A DNA stretch of 64,000 bases from Acidimangrovimonas pyrenivorans (GTDB lineage: Bacteria; Pseudomonadota; Alphaproteobacteria; Rhodobacterales; Rhodobacteraceae), in the NCBI RefSeq assembly GCF_042643245.1, contig NZ_JBHRSK010000012.1:7402-71401 (forward strand). The letters run 5' to 3'. The position numbers and the translations under genes are program-made. Each line of letters begins with the position of its first letter. The stretch's first letter is position 1. Shown here in pieces: positions 1-9,386 of the stretch. The notes below the pieces were generated by a model. The model was not told the origin of the DNA and searched no databases. It saw only the letters and a program-made list of their open reading frames with translations.

Positions 1-31
1 GGCGCGCGCCCCACCCCCCGAGGAGACCGAC

Positions 32-3000
32 ATGAGCCACCTGCTCGACAGACTGAACTTCCTCCAGTCGAAGGAACTGGAACGCTTCTCTAACGGCCAC
101 GGACAGGTGACCCGCGAGAGCCGCGACTGGGAGGACACCTACAGAAACCGCTGGCGCCACGACAAGATCGTGCGCTCGACCCACGGGGTGAACTGCACCG
201 GGTCGTGCAGCTGGAAGATCTACGTCAAGTCCGGGATCGTCACCTGGGAAACCCAGCAGACCGACTATCCCCGCACCCGGCCGGGCCTGCCCAACCACGA
301 GCCGCGCGGCTGCGCCCGCGGCGCCTCCTACAGCTGGTATCTCTATTCCGCGGCGCGGATGAAGCACCCGATGGTGCGCGGCTCGCTGCTGCGGATGTGG
401 CGCGAGAAGCGCAAGACGCTGGCGCCCGTTGAGGCCTGGAGCGCGATCCAGGCCGACCCGATCCTGCGCGCCGAATACACGCGCAACCGCGGCAAGGGCG
501 GCTTCGTCCGCGCCAGCTGGGACGAGGCGACCGAGCTTGCCGCCGCCGCCAACGCCTACACGGCGAAGAAATACGGCCCCGACCGGGTCTTCGGCTTCTC
601 GCCGATCCCGGCGATGTCGATGGTCTCCTACGCCGCCGGCGCCCGCTACCTGTCGCTGATGGGCGGCACCTGCCTGTCCTTCTACGACTGGTATTGCGAC
701 CTGCCGCCGGCCAGCCCCCAGACCTGGGGCGAGCAGACCGACGTGCCGGAATCGGCCGACTGGTACAATGCCGGTTTCCTGCTGATCTGGGGCTCGAACG
801 TGCCGCAGACCCGGACGCCCGACGCCCATTTCTATACCGAGGCGCGCTATCGCGGCACCAAGTCCGCGGTCATCTGCCCCGACTATTCCGAGGCCTCCAA
901 GTTCGGCGATATCTGGCTCAACCCGAAACAGGGCACCGACAGCGCACTGGCGATGGCGATGGGCCACGTGATCCTGCGCGAGTATCACCTCGACCGGCAG
1001 GCCGCCTATTTCGAGGATTACGCGCGGCGCTATTCCGACATGCCGATGCTGGTGCGGCTGGATGAAAGGGACGGCCGCTATCTGCCCGGCAAGATGCTGC
1101 GTGCCGCCGACCTGGCCAAGGGGCTGGGCGAGACCAACAACCCGGACTGGAAGACCGTGGCCTATGATGAAGCCGCTGGCGACATGGTCGTGCCCAACGG
1201 CTCGATCGGCTTCCGCTGGGGCGAAGAGGGCAAGTGGAACCTCGAGGAGCGCGCCGGCAGCGCCGGGACCAGGCTGCGGCTGAGCCAGATCCTCGAGGAG
1301 GATCACGACGATGTCGTCGGCGTCGACTTCCCCTATTTCGGCGGCGCGGCGACCGGGACCTTCGTCAAGTGCGAGCACCCCGAGGTGCTGACCCGCAATG
1401 TGCCTGTCCGCAGCGTCAGTCTGGCGGATGGTTCCGAGGCGCTGGTGGCGACGGTGTTCGACCTGCTTTGCGCCAATTACGGGCTCGACCGCGGCCTCGG
1501 CGGCGACTGGGTCAGCCACGACTTCAATGACGACCTGCCCTACACGCCGGCCTGGGCCGAGAAGATCACCGGGGTGAAGGCCGAGAAAATCATCGCCGTG
1601 GCGCGCGAATTCGCCACCAATGCCGAGAAGACCCAGGGCAAGTCGATGGTCATCCTCGGGGCCGGTCTGAACCACTGGTACCACATGGACATGAACTACC
1701 GCGGCATCATCAACATGCTGGTGATGTGCGGTTGCGTCGGCCAGTCCGGCGGCGGCTGGAGCCACTATGTCGGCCAGGAGAAGCTGCGCCCGCAGACCGG
1801 CTGGCTGCCCTTGGCCTTCGGTCTCGACTGGAACCGGCCCCCGCGGCAGATGAACGGCACCTCGGCCTTCTACGCCCATACCGACCAGTGGCGCTACGAG
1901 ACGCTGGGGGCGGGCGAGATCCTGTCGCCGACCGCGCCCGAGGGCGACTGGGACGTCTCGCTGATCGACTACAACATCCGGGCCGAGCGGATGGGCTGGC
2001 TGCCTTCGGCGCCGCAGCTCAAGACCAACCCGCTCGAAGTGGCCAAGGCCGCCAAGGCCGCCGGGATGGAGCCGAAGGACTACGTTGCCGAGAAGCTCAA
2101 GTCGGGCGAATTGCAGATGTCCTGCGAGGACCCGGACGCGCCCGAGAACTGGATGCGCAACCTCTATGTCTGGCGTTCGAACCTGCTCGGCTCGTCGGGC
2201 AAGGGGCACGAGTATTTCATCAAGCACCTGCTCGGCACCGACAGCGGCGTGATCGGCAAGGACCTGGGCGAAGAGGGCCGGGCCAAGCCGAAAGAGGCCG
2301 TCTGGCACGACGAGGCGCCGCAGGGCAAGCTCGACCTGCTGGTCTGCATCGACTTCCGGATGTCGACCACGGCGGTCTACTCGGACGTCGTCCTGCCGAC
2401 GGCAAGCTGGTACGAGAAGAACGACCTCAACACCAGCGACATGCACCCGTTCATCCACCCGCTGCAGGCGGCGGTCGATCCGGCCTACGAGTCGAAATCC
2501 GACTGGGAGATCTTCAAGGCGATCGCCAAGAAGCTGCAGCAGGTGTCCGAGGGTGTGCTGGGGGTCGAAACCGACATCGTCCAGGCGCCGATCCTGCATG
2601 ACACGGCGGGCGAGCTGGCCCAGCCCGACGTGCTGGACTGGAAGAAGGGCGAATGCGACCTGATCCCGGGCAAGACAGCGCCGAACTACGTTGCCGTCGA
2701 GCGCGACTATACCGCGATCTACGACCGCTTCGTCGCCGTCGGGCCGCTGCTCGACAAGCTGGGCAACGGCGGCAAGGGGATCGGCTGGGACACCAAGGTC
2801 GAAGTCGAGGAGCTGCGCAGGCTCAACGGCGTCTGGCAGGACGGCCCGGCCAAGGGCTGCGCCAAGATCGAGACCGACATCGACGCGACCGAGGTGATCC
2901 TGATGCTGGCGCCCGAGACCAACGGCGAGGTGGCGGTCAAGGCCTGGGGGGCGCTCGAAAAGCCCACCGGCCGCGGCCACAAGCACCTGGCCGAGGGGCA

Positions 3001-3760
3001 GGAGCACACCAAGATCCGCTTCCGCGACATCGCCGCCCAGCCGCGCAAGATCATCTCGTCGCCGACCTGGTCGGGGATCGAGAGCGAGGAGGTCTGCTAC
3101 AATGCCGGCTACACCAACGTCCACGAGTTGATCCCGTGGCGTACCCTGTCGGGCCGTCAGCAGCTCTACCAGGATCACCTGTGGATGCGGGCCTTCGGCG
3201 AGGGCTTCGTCTCGTACCGGCCGCCGGTCGACCTCAAGACGGTGACACAGGAGGTGCTGGCCGGCGACGACAAGCATGTCGTGCTGAACTTCATCACCCC
3301 GCACCAGAAATGGGGCATCCACTCGACCTATTCCGACAACCTGCTGATGCTGACGCTGAACCGCGGCGGGCCGGTGGTCTGGATCTCGGAGGTCGACGCC
3401 AGGAAGGCCGGGATCGAGGATAACGACTGGATCGAGGCCTACAACGCCAACGGCGCCCTCACCGCCCGGGCGGTCGTCTCGCAGCGCATGAAGGAAGGCA
3501 CGGTCTTCATGTATCACGCGCAGGAGAAGATCATCAACACGCCCGGCTCGCAGAAGACCGGCCTGCGCGGCGGCATCCACAACTCGGTGACCCGCGCGAC
3601 GCTGAAGCCGACCCACATGATCGGCGGCTACGCCCAGCTGTCCTGGGGTTTCAACTACTACGGCACCGTCGGCGCCAACCGCGACGAATTCGTCGTCGTC
3701 CGCAAGATGAACAAGATCGACTGGCTCGACCAGCCGGCCAAACAGGAGGCCGCAGAATGA
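32..3760 (+). CDS. narG: Respiratory nitrate reductase alpha subunit NarG
   Basis: Catalytic subunit of membrane-bound nitrate reductase. It reduces nitrate to nitrite at a Mo-bis-MGD centre on the cytoplasmic face. The 1242-residue length is normal for NarG. The FS0 iron-sulfur ligands appear as His51, Cys55, Cys59 and Cys94 (H-x3-C-x3-C-x34-C). The Mo-ligand aspartate lies in FYDWYCDLP at about Asp219, as in the E. coli enzyme. An AGGAGA ribosome site ends 5 nt before the ATG. The stop overlaps narH by 4 nt (ATGA). The operon promoter and any FNR or NarR site lie left of the window, so regulation cannot be read here. Family assignment is secure. Confidence 0.98.
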   Translation: MSHLLDRLNFLQSKELERFSNGHGQVTRESRDWEDTYRNRWRHDKIVRSTHGVNCTGSCSWKIYVKSGIVTWETQQTDYPRTRPGLPNHEPRGCARGASYSWYLYSAARMKHPMVRGSLLRMWREKRKTLAPVEAWSAIQADPILRAEYTRNRGKGGFVRASWDEATELAAAANAYTAKKYGPDRVFGFSPIPAMSMVSYAAGARYLSLMGGTCLSFYDWYCDLPPASPQTWGEQTDVPESADWYNAGFLLIWGSNVPQTRTPDAHFYTEARYRGTKSAVICPDYSEASKFGDIWLNPKQGTDSALAMAMGHVILREYHLDRQAAYFEDYARRYSDMPMLVRLDERDGRYLPGKMLRAADLAKGLGETNNPDWKTVAYDEAAGDMVVPNGSIGFRWGEEGKWNLEERAGSAGTRLRLSQILEEDHDDVVGVDFPYFGGAATGTFVKCEHPEVLTRNVPVRSVSLADGSEALVATVFDLLCANYGLDRGLGGDWVSHDFNDDLPYTPAWAEKITGVKAEKIIAVAREFATNAEKTQGKSMVILGAGLNHWYHMDMNYRGIINMLVMCGCVGQSGGGWSHYVGQEKLRPQTGWLPLAFGLDWNRPPRQMNGTSAFYAHTDQWRYETLGAGEILSPTAPEGDWDVSLIDYNIRAERMGWLPSAPQLKTNPLEVAKAAKAAGMEPKDYVAEKLKSGELQMSCEDPDAPENWMRNLYVWRSNLLGSSGKGHEYFIKHLLGTDSGVIGKDLGEEGRAKPKEAVWHDEAPQGKLDLLVCIDFRMSTTAVYSDVVLPTASWYEKNDLNTSDMHPFIHPLQAAVDPAYESKSDWEIFKAIAKKLQQVSEGVLGVETDIVQAPILHDTAGELAQPDVLDWKKGECDLIPGKTAPNYVAVERDYTAIYDRFVAVGPLLDKLGNGGKGIGWDTKVEVEELRRLNGVWQDGPAKGCAKIETDIDATEVILMLAPETNGEVAVKAWGALEKPTGRGHKHLAEGQEHTKIRFRDIAAQPRKIISSPTWSGIESEEVCYNAGYTNVHELIPWRTLSGRQQLYQDHLWMRAFGEGFVSYRPPVDLKTVTQEVLAGDDKHVVLNFITPHQKWGIHSTYSDNLLMLTLNRGGPVVWISEVDARKAGIEDNDWIEAYNANGALTARAVVSQRMKEGTVFMYHAQEKIINTPGSQKTGLRGGIHNSVTRATLKPTHMIGGYAQLSWGFNYYGTVGANRDEFVVVRKMNKIDWLDQPAKQEAAE

Positions 3761-5280
3761 GAGTGCGCGCGCAAATCGGCATGGTGCTGAACCTCGACAA
3801 GTGCATCGGGTGCCACACCTGCTCCGTGACCTGCAAGAACGTCTGGACCAGCCGCGACGGCGTCGAATACGCGTGGTTCAACAATGTCGAGACCAAGCCG
3901 GGCACCGGCTATCCGACCGACTGGGAAAACCAGAAACGCTGGAACGGCGGCTGGCGGCGGACCCGCGGCGGCAAGCTGATCCCGCGCCAGGGCTCGAAAT
4001 GGCGGATCGCGGCGAACATCTTCGCCAATCCCGACCTGCCCGAGATCGACGACTATTACGAGCCGTTCGATTTCGACTATGCCCACCTCGCCAACGCACC
4101 GCAGACCGACGCCTTCCCGACCGCCCGGCCGCGCTCGAAGATCACCGGCGAGCGGATCGAGAAGATCGAGAAGGGCCCGAACTGGGAGGAAATCCTGGGC
4201 GGCGAATTCGCGAAACGGTCGCAGGACTACAATTTCGAGGGCGTCCAGAAGGAGATCTACGGCGAATACGAGAACACCTTCATGATGTATCTCCCGAGGC
4301 TGTGCGAGCATTGCCTCAACCCGGCCTGCGCCGCCTCCTGCCCCTCGGGCGCGATCTACAAGCGCGAGGAGGACGGTGTCGTCCTGATCGACCAGGAGAA
4401 ATGCCGGGGCTGGCGGATGTGCGTCTCGGGCTGCCCCTACAAGAAGGTCTATTACAACTGGTCGACCGGCAAATCCGAGAAATGCACCCTGTGCTATCCG
4501 CGGCTCGAATCCGGCCAGCCGACCGTTTGTTCGGAAACCTGCGTCGGCCGCATCCGCTATCTCGGCGTCATCCTCTACGACGCCGACAAGATCGAGGCGG
4601 CCGCCAACGCGCCGACCGAACAGCAGCTCTATGACGCCCAGCTCGATGTCTTCCTCGACCCGCACGATCCGGTGGTGATCGAGACCGCGCGGGCCGACGG
4701 CGTGCCCGAGGAGTGGATCGAGTCGGCGCAGAACAGCCCGATCTGGAAGATGGCGATGGAGTGGAAGGTCGCCTTCCCGCTGCACCCGGAATACCGGACG
4801 CTGCCGATGGTCTGGTACATCCCGCCGCTCAGCCCGATCCAGAACGCGGCCGAGGCCGGGGCCATCGGCATGGACGGCGCGATGCCGGACGTGCGCAACC
4901 TGCGCATCCCGCTGCGCTACCTCGCCAACATGCTGACGGCGGGTGACGAGGCGCCGATCGCCAATGCGCTGGAACGGATGCTGGCGATGCGGGCCTACAT
5001 GCGGGCCAAGACGGTGGACGGCGTCATCGACGAGGGCATCGCCGCGCGTGTCGGCCTCTCGGGCCGGGTGATCGAGGAGATGTACAGGATCATGGCGCTG
5101 GCCGATTACGAGGACCGCTTCGTGATCCCGACGACCCACCGAGAGCAGGTCGAGGACGCCTATGACATCCGCACCGGCGAGGGCTTTACCGATTGCAACA
5201 GCTGCTCCACCGGGATGTCGAAGGGCTCGCTCTTCGGCGGCCAGAAGCGGCCACTGAAGATGCCGCAGGAGGTACAGTGA
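3757..5280 (+). CDS. narH: Respiratory nitrate reductase beta subunit NarH
   Basis: Electron-transfer subunit that passes electrons from NarI haem to NarG through iron-sulfur clusters. It has 507 residues, close to E. coli NarH. The first ferredoxin-type motif is C16-x2-C19-x2-C22-x3-C26. Further clusters are CEHCLNPACAASC, CRGWRMCVSGC and CTLC..C. The Trp in CRGWRMC is the usual mark of the NarH [3Fe-4S] site. The start overlaps narG (ATGA), and the stop TGA overlaps the narJ ATG, implying translational coupling through the operon. Confidence 0.98.
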   Translation: MRVRAQIGMVLNLDKCIGCHTCSVTCKNVWTSRDGVEYAWFNNVETKPGTGYPTDWENQKRWNGGWRRTRGGKLIPRQGSKWRIAANIFANPDLPEIDDYYEPFDFDYAHLANAPQTDAFPTARPRSKITGERIEKIEKGPNWEEILGGEFAKRSQDYNFEGVQKEIYGEYENTFMMYLPRLCEHCLNPACAASCPSGAIYKREEDGVVLIDQEKCRGWRMCVSGCPYKKVYYNWSTGKSEKCTLCYPRLESGQPTVCSETCVGRIRYLGVILYDADKIEAAANAPTEQQLYDAQLDVFLDPHDPVVIETARADGVPEEWIESAQNSPIWKMAMEWKVAFPLHPEYRTLPMVWYIPPLSPIQNAAEAGAIGMDGAMPDVRNLRIPLRYLANMLTAGDEAPIANALERMLAMRAYMRAKTVDGVIDEGIAARVGLSGRVIEEMYRIMALADYEDRFVIPTTHREQVEDAYDIRTGEGFTDCNSCSTGMSKGSLFGGQKRPLKMPQEVQ

Positions 5281-5984
5281 TGGACAAGACCCTGAAAACC
5301 CTGTCGCTGCTGCTCAGCTACCCGACCGAGGAGTTGCAGCAGGCGCTGCCCGAACTCTGCACCGTGCTGACCCGCGATGGCCGGCTGACCGACATCCTGC
5401 GGCGCCATCTCAGGCCGTTGCTGCACGAGCTCGAGGTGGGCGACATCTACGCGCTGCAGGCGCGTTACGTCGACCTGTTCGACCGCAGCCGCAGCCTGTC
5501 GCTCAACCTGTTCGAGCATGTCCACGGCGAGAGCCGCGACCGCGGCGGCGCCATGGTCAGCCTGCTGGAAACCTACCGCGCCGGCGGCTTCGAGCCGGCG
5601 ACGACCGAGCTGCCCGACCACCTGCCGGTGCTGCTGGAATACCTGTCGCTGCGGCCGGAAGAAGAGGTGACCGAGATCCTGGCCGATGCCGCCCATATCC
5701 TCGCCGCGCTCGAGGCCCGGCTGGTGATGCGCGAAAGCGCCTATTCGGCGGTCTTCAGCCTTGTTCTCCACCTTGTCGGGGCGCGGGCCGATGCCGGCGC
5801 GGTCGCCCATCTGCTCGAGCGGCCCGAGGACGACCCGGACGATCTCGAACAGCTCGACGCGCTCTGGGAGGAGACCGAGGTCACCTTCGGTCCCGACCCC
5901 AATGCCGGCTGCCCGCAGGTGCGCGACATGCTCGCGCGGATGGACACGCCCCAAACGCGCCCCGCCCGGACCGCGGCGGAATGA
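5280..5984 (+). CDS. narJ: Nitrate reductase assembly chaperone NarJ
   Basis: NarJ/TorD-family chaperone that holds the NarGH complex until molybdenum cofactor is inserted and NarI is bound; it is not part of the final enzyme. The start chosen is the ATG at 5280, which shares its A with the narH stop (TGATG) and follows GGAGG. A longer in-frame reading from 5193 would run back into narH and is less likely. The 234-residue all-alpha protein begins MDKTLKTLSLLLSYP, typical of the family. Position between narH and narI supports the call. Confidence 0.95.
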   Translation: MDKTLKTLSLLLSYPTEELQQALPELCTVLTRDGRLTDILRRHLRPLLHELEVGDIYALQARYVDLFDRSRSLSLNLFEHVHGESRDRGGAMVSLLETYRAGGFEPATTELPDHLPVLLEYLSLRPEEEVTEILADAAHILAALEARLVMRESAYSAVFSLVLHLVGARADAGAVAHLLERPEDDPDDLEQLDALWEETEVTFGPDPNAGCPQVRDMLARMDTPQTRPARTAAE

Positions 5985-5995
5985 CGGAGGCTCAG

Positions 5996-6772
5996 ATGAA
6001 CAACTTCTTCTTCGGCATCTACCCCTACATCGCGCTCAGCGTGATGATCTTCGGCTCGATCGCCCGTTACGAGCGCGACCCCTTCACCTGGAAAAGTTCG
6101 TCGAGCCAGCTGCTGCGCCGCAAGCAGCTGGTGCTGGGGTCGATCCTGTTCCATGTCGGCGTGCTGACCATCCTGGTCGGCCATGTCGCCGGGTTGCTGA
6201 CGCCGGTCTGGATCATCGACGCGCTCGGCATCGGCCATGCCTTCAAGCAGGTCGTCGCGATGACGGTCGGCGGCATCGCCGGGGTGATGGCGCTCATTGG
6301 CGGCGGCATGCTGTTCCACCGCCGCTGGACCGACCCGCGCATCCGCAAGACCTCCTCGGTCGCCGATATCGGCATCCTCGGGCTGCTGTTGCTGCAGCTG
6401 CTGCTCGGCGTCAGCACAATCTTCGCCTCGGCCCGGCATCTCGACGGCCACGAGATGCTGAAATTCATGCATTGGGCCCAGGGCATTCTGACCTTCCGCC
6501 CGGACGCGGCGGCGCAGATCGCCGACGTGGCACTGATCTTCAAGCTGCATATCGTCTGCGGGCTGACGATCTTCCTGCTGTTCCCCTTCACCCGGCTGGT
6601 CCACATGCTCTCGGTTCCGGTCCGCTATTTCTGGCGCCCCGGTTACCAGATCGTGCGCTCGCGCCGGACCACGCCGCTGCCGTCGCATAGCGATGCCGAG
6701 ATCGCGCGGGCGAAGGTGGCCTCGGCCAAGGCGGCCCCGGCCGGGCCGCGCGCGCCCTCGTTGGCGGAGTAG
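5996..6772 (+). CDS. narI: Respiratory nitrate reductase gamma subunit NarI (cytochrome b)
   Basis: Membrane di-haem b subunit that oxidises quinol and anchors NarGH. About five transmembrane helices are visible. His53 and His63 match the first pair of haem ligands, and a second His pair lies in FKLHIVCG and TRLVHML near the C-terminus. I start at 5996 because CGGAGG lies just upstream and the protein then begins MNNFFFGIYPYIA, aligning with known NarI. An ATG at 5981 overlapping the narJ stop would add five residues. The C-terminal tail is Ala/Pro-rich and probably cytoplasmic. Confidence 0.95.
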   Translation: MNNFFFGIYPYIALSVMIFGSIARYERDPFTWKSSSSQLLRRKQLVLGSILFHVGVLTILVGHVAGLLTPVWIIDALGIGHAFKQVVAMTVGGIAGVMALIGGGMLFHRRWTDPRIRKTSSVADIGILGLLLLQLLLGVSTIFASARHLDGHEMLKFMHWAQGILTFRPDAAAQIADVALIFKLHIVCGLTIFLLFPFTRLVHMLSVPVRYFWRPGYQIVRSRRTTPLPSHSDAEIARAKVASAKAAPAGPRAPSLAE

Positions 6773-6776
6773 GGCC

Positions 6777-7574
6777 ATGAACAAGCCCCTGTTTCCCGAA
6801 GTGGTCGTGAACGGCCAGAAAATCCCCCCGGCGGCGATCGCCGCCGAGGCCCAGCACCACGACGCCCCGGCCGACAAGCCCGGTCATGCCTGGCGCAAGG
6901 CGGCGCATGCCCTGGCGGTGCGGGCGCTGCTGCTGCAGGAGGCCGAGCGGCGCGGCATCGAGGCCGATCCCGAGGAGATCGCTCCCGGGCAATGCGAGAC
7001 CGAAGAGGAGGCCCGGCTGCGGGCATTGCTGGATGAGGCGATCGAGGTGGCGGCGCCGGACGAGGCCGCGATCCGCGCCGAATGGGCGCGCGATCCCGAC
7101 CGGTTCCGCGCCCCGCCGCTATGGGAGGCCGCGCATATCCTGATCGCCTGCGACCCGCGCGACAAGGATCAGCGCGCAGCGGCCGAGGCGCGGGCCCGGG
7201 CTCTGACAAAGGAAGTCCTCGCGGCGCCGAAGGGCTTTGCCCGGCTGGCCGAGGAGAACAGCGATTGTTCCTCGCGCGGCGAGGGCGGGCTGCTGGGCCA
7301 GCTCGGCCCCGGCGACACGGTGCCGGAATTCGAGGCCGCGCTGCGCAGCCTGACCGAGGGCGAGATCACGGCGGCGCCGGTGCTCAGCCGCTTCGGCTGG
7401 CATATCATCCGCCTCGACGCGGCGGCCGAGGGCGCGCCCTTGCCCTACGAGACCGTCCGCCCCCGGATCGCCGAAGCGCTGGAGAAGGCGGCCTGGACGG
7501 CGGGCCTGCGCGATTTCGTCGCCACGCTCGCCGCCGCGGCCGAGATCTCCGGCGCCGATCTCGCGATCCATTGA
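6777..7574 (+). CDS. PpiC-type (parvulin) peptidyl-prolyl isomerase of the nar operon
   Basis: A 265-residue protein with a helical N-terminal half and a parvulin-type PPIase domain at about residues 118-215. Visible motifs include AAHILIACDPRD, LAEENSDCSS, GGLLGQLGPGD, VPEFEAALRSL and FGWHIIRLD. It resembles the NifM/PpiC proteins found in several proteobacterial nar operons. There is no obvious signal peptide, so it probably acts in the cytoplasm. It starts 4 nt after narI, so it is almost certainly cotranscribed. An assembly or folding role for the reductase is inferred from position and homology. Confidence 0.88.
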   Translation: MNKPLFPEVVVNGQKIPPAAIAAEAQHHDAPADKPGHAWRKAAHALAVRALLLQEAERRGIEADPEEIAPGQCETEEEARLRALLDEAIEVAAPDEAAIRAEWARDPDRFRAPPLWEAAHILIACDPRDKDQRAAAEARARALTKEVLAAPKGFARLAEENSDCSSRGEGGLLGQLGPGDTVPEFEAALRSLTEGEITAAPVLSRFGWHIIRLDAAAEGAPLPYETVRPRIAEALEKAAWTAGLRDFVATLAAAAEISGADLAIH

Positions 7575-7638
7575 GGCGGGCCGATGCCGATCAGCGCGGC
7601 CGCGCCGTCCTGCCCTGTAGCCAAGAAGGAGCCCCCTC

Positions 7639-8160
7639 ATGTATTCGATCGCGACGGTGCGCAGCCCCGGACGGGGCGATACCGACCTGCTGCTGGCCCG
7701 CTTTGCCGAGCATGCCACGGGCCGCGGCCTGCGGGTCTGCGGCACGGTCCAGATCAATAGCGAACGCGTGCCTGCGCATGCCTGCGACATGGACATCAAG
7801 GTGCTGCCCGACGGGCCGGTGCTGCGCATCTCGCAGGCGCTGGGGGCCGGGTCGCGCGGCTGCCGGCTCGATCCGGCGGCGCTGGAACAGGCCGTCGCCG
7901 GCGTCGAACGCGCCCTGCAGGGCGGCGCCGACCTGCTGATCGTCAACAAGTTCGGCAAGATGGAGGCGGAGGGCCGCGGGCTGCGCGGGGTGATCGCCGA
8001 GGCGGTGGCGCGGTCGATCCCGGTGCTGGTCGGGGTGAACGGGCTGAATGCGGATGCGCTGGAGGATTTCGCCGCCGGCATGCGCCAGCCGCTCGCCCCG
8101 GACATCGCCGCGCTCAGCGCCTGGCTCGACGCCGTTCAGGCCGGCCGGGCGGTCGCCTGA
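7639..8160 (+). CDS. DUF2478 family protein
   Basis: A 173-residue soluble protein resembling the DUF2478 family, distantly related to P-loop nucleotide phosphatases. The core DLLIVNKFGKMEAEGRG is the strongest family-like stretch. An AAGGAG site precedes the ATG. It follows the prolyl isomerase gene after 64 nt, so it may be the last gene of the nar transcription unit. DUF2478 genes are often near molybdate or molybdoenzyme genes, which would fit a cofactor-related role here, but the function is not established. Its stop codon lies inside a long hairpin shared with the convergent neighbour. Confidence 0.75.
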   Translation: MYSIATVRSPGRGDTDLLLARFAEHATGRGLRVCGTVQINSERVPAHACDMDIKVLPDGPVLRISQALGAGSRGCRLDPAALEQAVAGVERALQGGADLLIVNKFGKMEAEGRGLRGVIAEAVARSIPVLVGVNGLNADALEDFAAGMRQPLAPDIAALSAWLDAVQAGRAVA

Positions 8161-8186
8161 CAGGCCGCGTGCCGCGGGGCTGTCAG
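8157..8186. terminator. Convergent-gene hairpin containing both stop codons
   Basis: CTGACAG (8157-8163) pairs with CTGTCAG (8180-8186). Inside it CCGCG (8165-8169) pairs with CGCGG (8173-8177) around a TGC loop. The outer stem contains the TGA of the DUF2478 gene (8158-8160) and the complement of the hydrolase stop (8183-8185). There is no U-tract on either side, so this is probably a bidirectional transcript-end structure rather than a classical terminator. Confidence 0.6.
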
Positions 8187-9202
8187 CCGACGAGCAGCTC
8201 CGCCACCGCCCGGCGCAGGACCGCCTCGTCCTCGGGATTGAAGACCGGGTTGCCGGCGCGATGGCCCCAGATCGACTCGATCGGGCGGAGCTCGGCGTTC
8301 GGCATCATCGCGGTCTCGATCTCGCTGTCCTCGGGCGTGAAGTAGAGATCGGTGCGCGACGGCATGACGATGCTGCGCGCCGTGATCGCGCCGAGCGCCG
8401 CGGCCAGATCGCCGTTGTAGAGCGCGTTGTCCGAGATGTCCGAGGCCATCCAGGTCTCGAGCCCGGCCAGCAGGTCATGGGCGTCGCGGCGCAGGAAGTT
8501 CGCCTCCCACGAGCGCACCAGGAAATCCTCGAGCGAGCTGAAGCCGGCCTGTTCGTAGAGCTTCTCGCGATAGAAGGCCTGCGACATCGCCCAGCCGGCA
8601 TAGACGCGGCCCATCGCCCGCAGCCCGCGCACGGGGTGGGCGGCGAAATGGTCGCCGCGCCAGTTCGGATCGCCGGTCAACGCCGCGCGGACGCCTTCGA
8701 GGAAGACCTTGTTGTGGATCGAGGTCCGGGCCGAGCCGCAGACGGCGCAGATACGCTCGACCCGGTCGGGAAAGATCGCGCCCCAGTGCAACGCCTGTTG
8801 CGCGCCCATCGACCAGCCATAGACCATCGCCAGCCGCTCGATGCCGAACTCCGCCTCGAGCATCCGGCGCTGGGCGTGGACGTTGTCCCAGTGGGTGAAG
8901 GTCGGGCAACGGTCCGGGCCGAACGGGGCGTCGAGGTTCGAGGGCGAGGACGACAGGCCGTTGCCGAACATGTTCGGGATGACGATGAACCACTCCCTCG
9001 GGTCCAGCACCCGGCCCGGCCCGATCAGCCACTCGGTGTCGTGATGCTGGGCGCCGTAGGAAGTCGGGTAGAGGATGACATTGGACTTGTCCCCGGCCAG
9101 CCGGCCATAGGTCTTGTAGGTGATCTGCGCGCGCGGCAGGGTGATCCCCCGCTGAAGCGTCAGGTTTTCGATCTCGAAGATCCGATGATCCGCCGATGCC
9201 AT
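8183..9202 (-). CDS. Alpha/beta fold hydrolase, MetX/homoserine acetyltransferase-like
   Basis: A 339-residue alpha/beta hydrolase of the homoserine O-acetyltransferase-like superfamily. The nucleophile elbow is GWSMGA (Ser131); the likely acid is the Asp in SRTDLYFTPE and the base is the His in WGHRAGNP. True MetX proteins usually have GGSMGG, so this is more likely a hydrolase or acyltransferase of unknown substrate. The start at 9202 is preceded on the coding strand by GGGAGG; an upstream in-frame start would add 16 unlikely residues. It stands alone, convergent with the nar block. Confidence 0.75.
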   Translation of the reverse strand: MASADHRIFEIENLTLQRGITLPRAQITYKTYGRLAGDKSNVILYPTSYGAQHHDTEWLIGPGRVLDPREWFIVIPNMFGNGLSSSPSNLDAPFGPDRCPTFTHWDNVHAQRRMLEAEFGIERLAMVYGWSMGAQQALHWGAIFPDRVERICAVCGSARTSIHNKVFLEGVRAALTGDPNWRGDHFAAHPVRGLRAMGRVYAGWAMSQAFYREKLYEQAGFSSLEDFLVRSWEANFLRRDAHDLLAGLETWMASDISDNALYNGDLAAALGAITARSIVMPSRTDLYFTPEDSEIETAMMPNAELRPIESIWGHRAGNPVFNPEDEAVLRRAVAELLVG

Positions 9203-9386
9203 GCGCGCCTCCCGATTCCGGGCCCGCAAGCTGCGGGGCCCTGCCTGCAATTCCTACCCTAGCGAAACCGGTGGTGGAAAAAAGGCATTTCCGGCCGTGC
9301 AGGGGGGGGGCCGCTCCCCTGCGAAGGGCAGAGAGACCGAGGCGGATCGGCCCCCCGCGATCATCCCGGCAGGCATGGCGGCGGTT

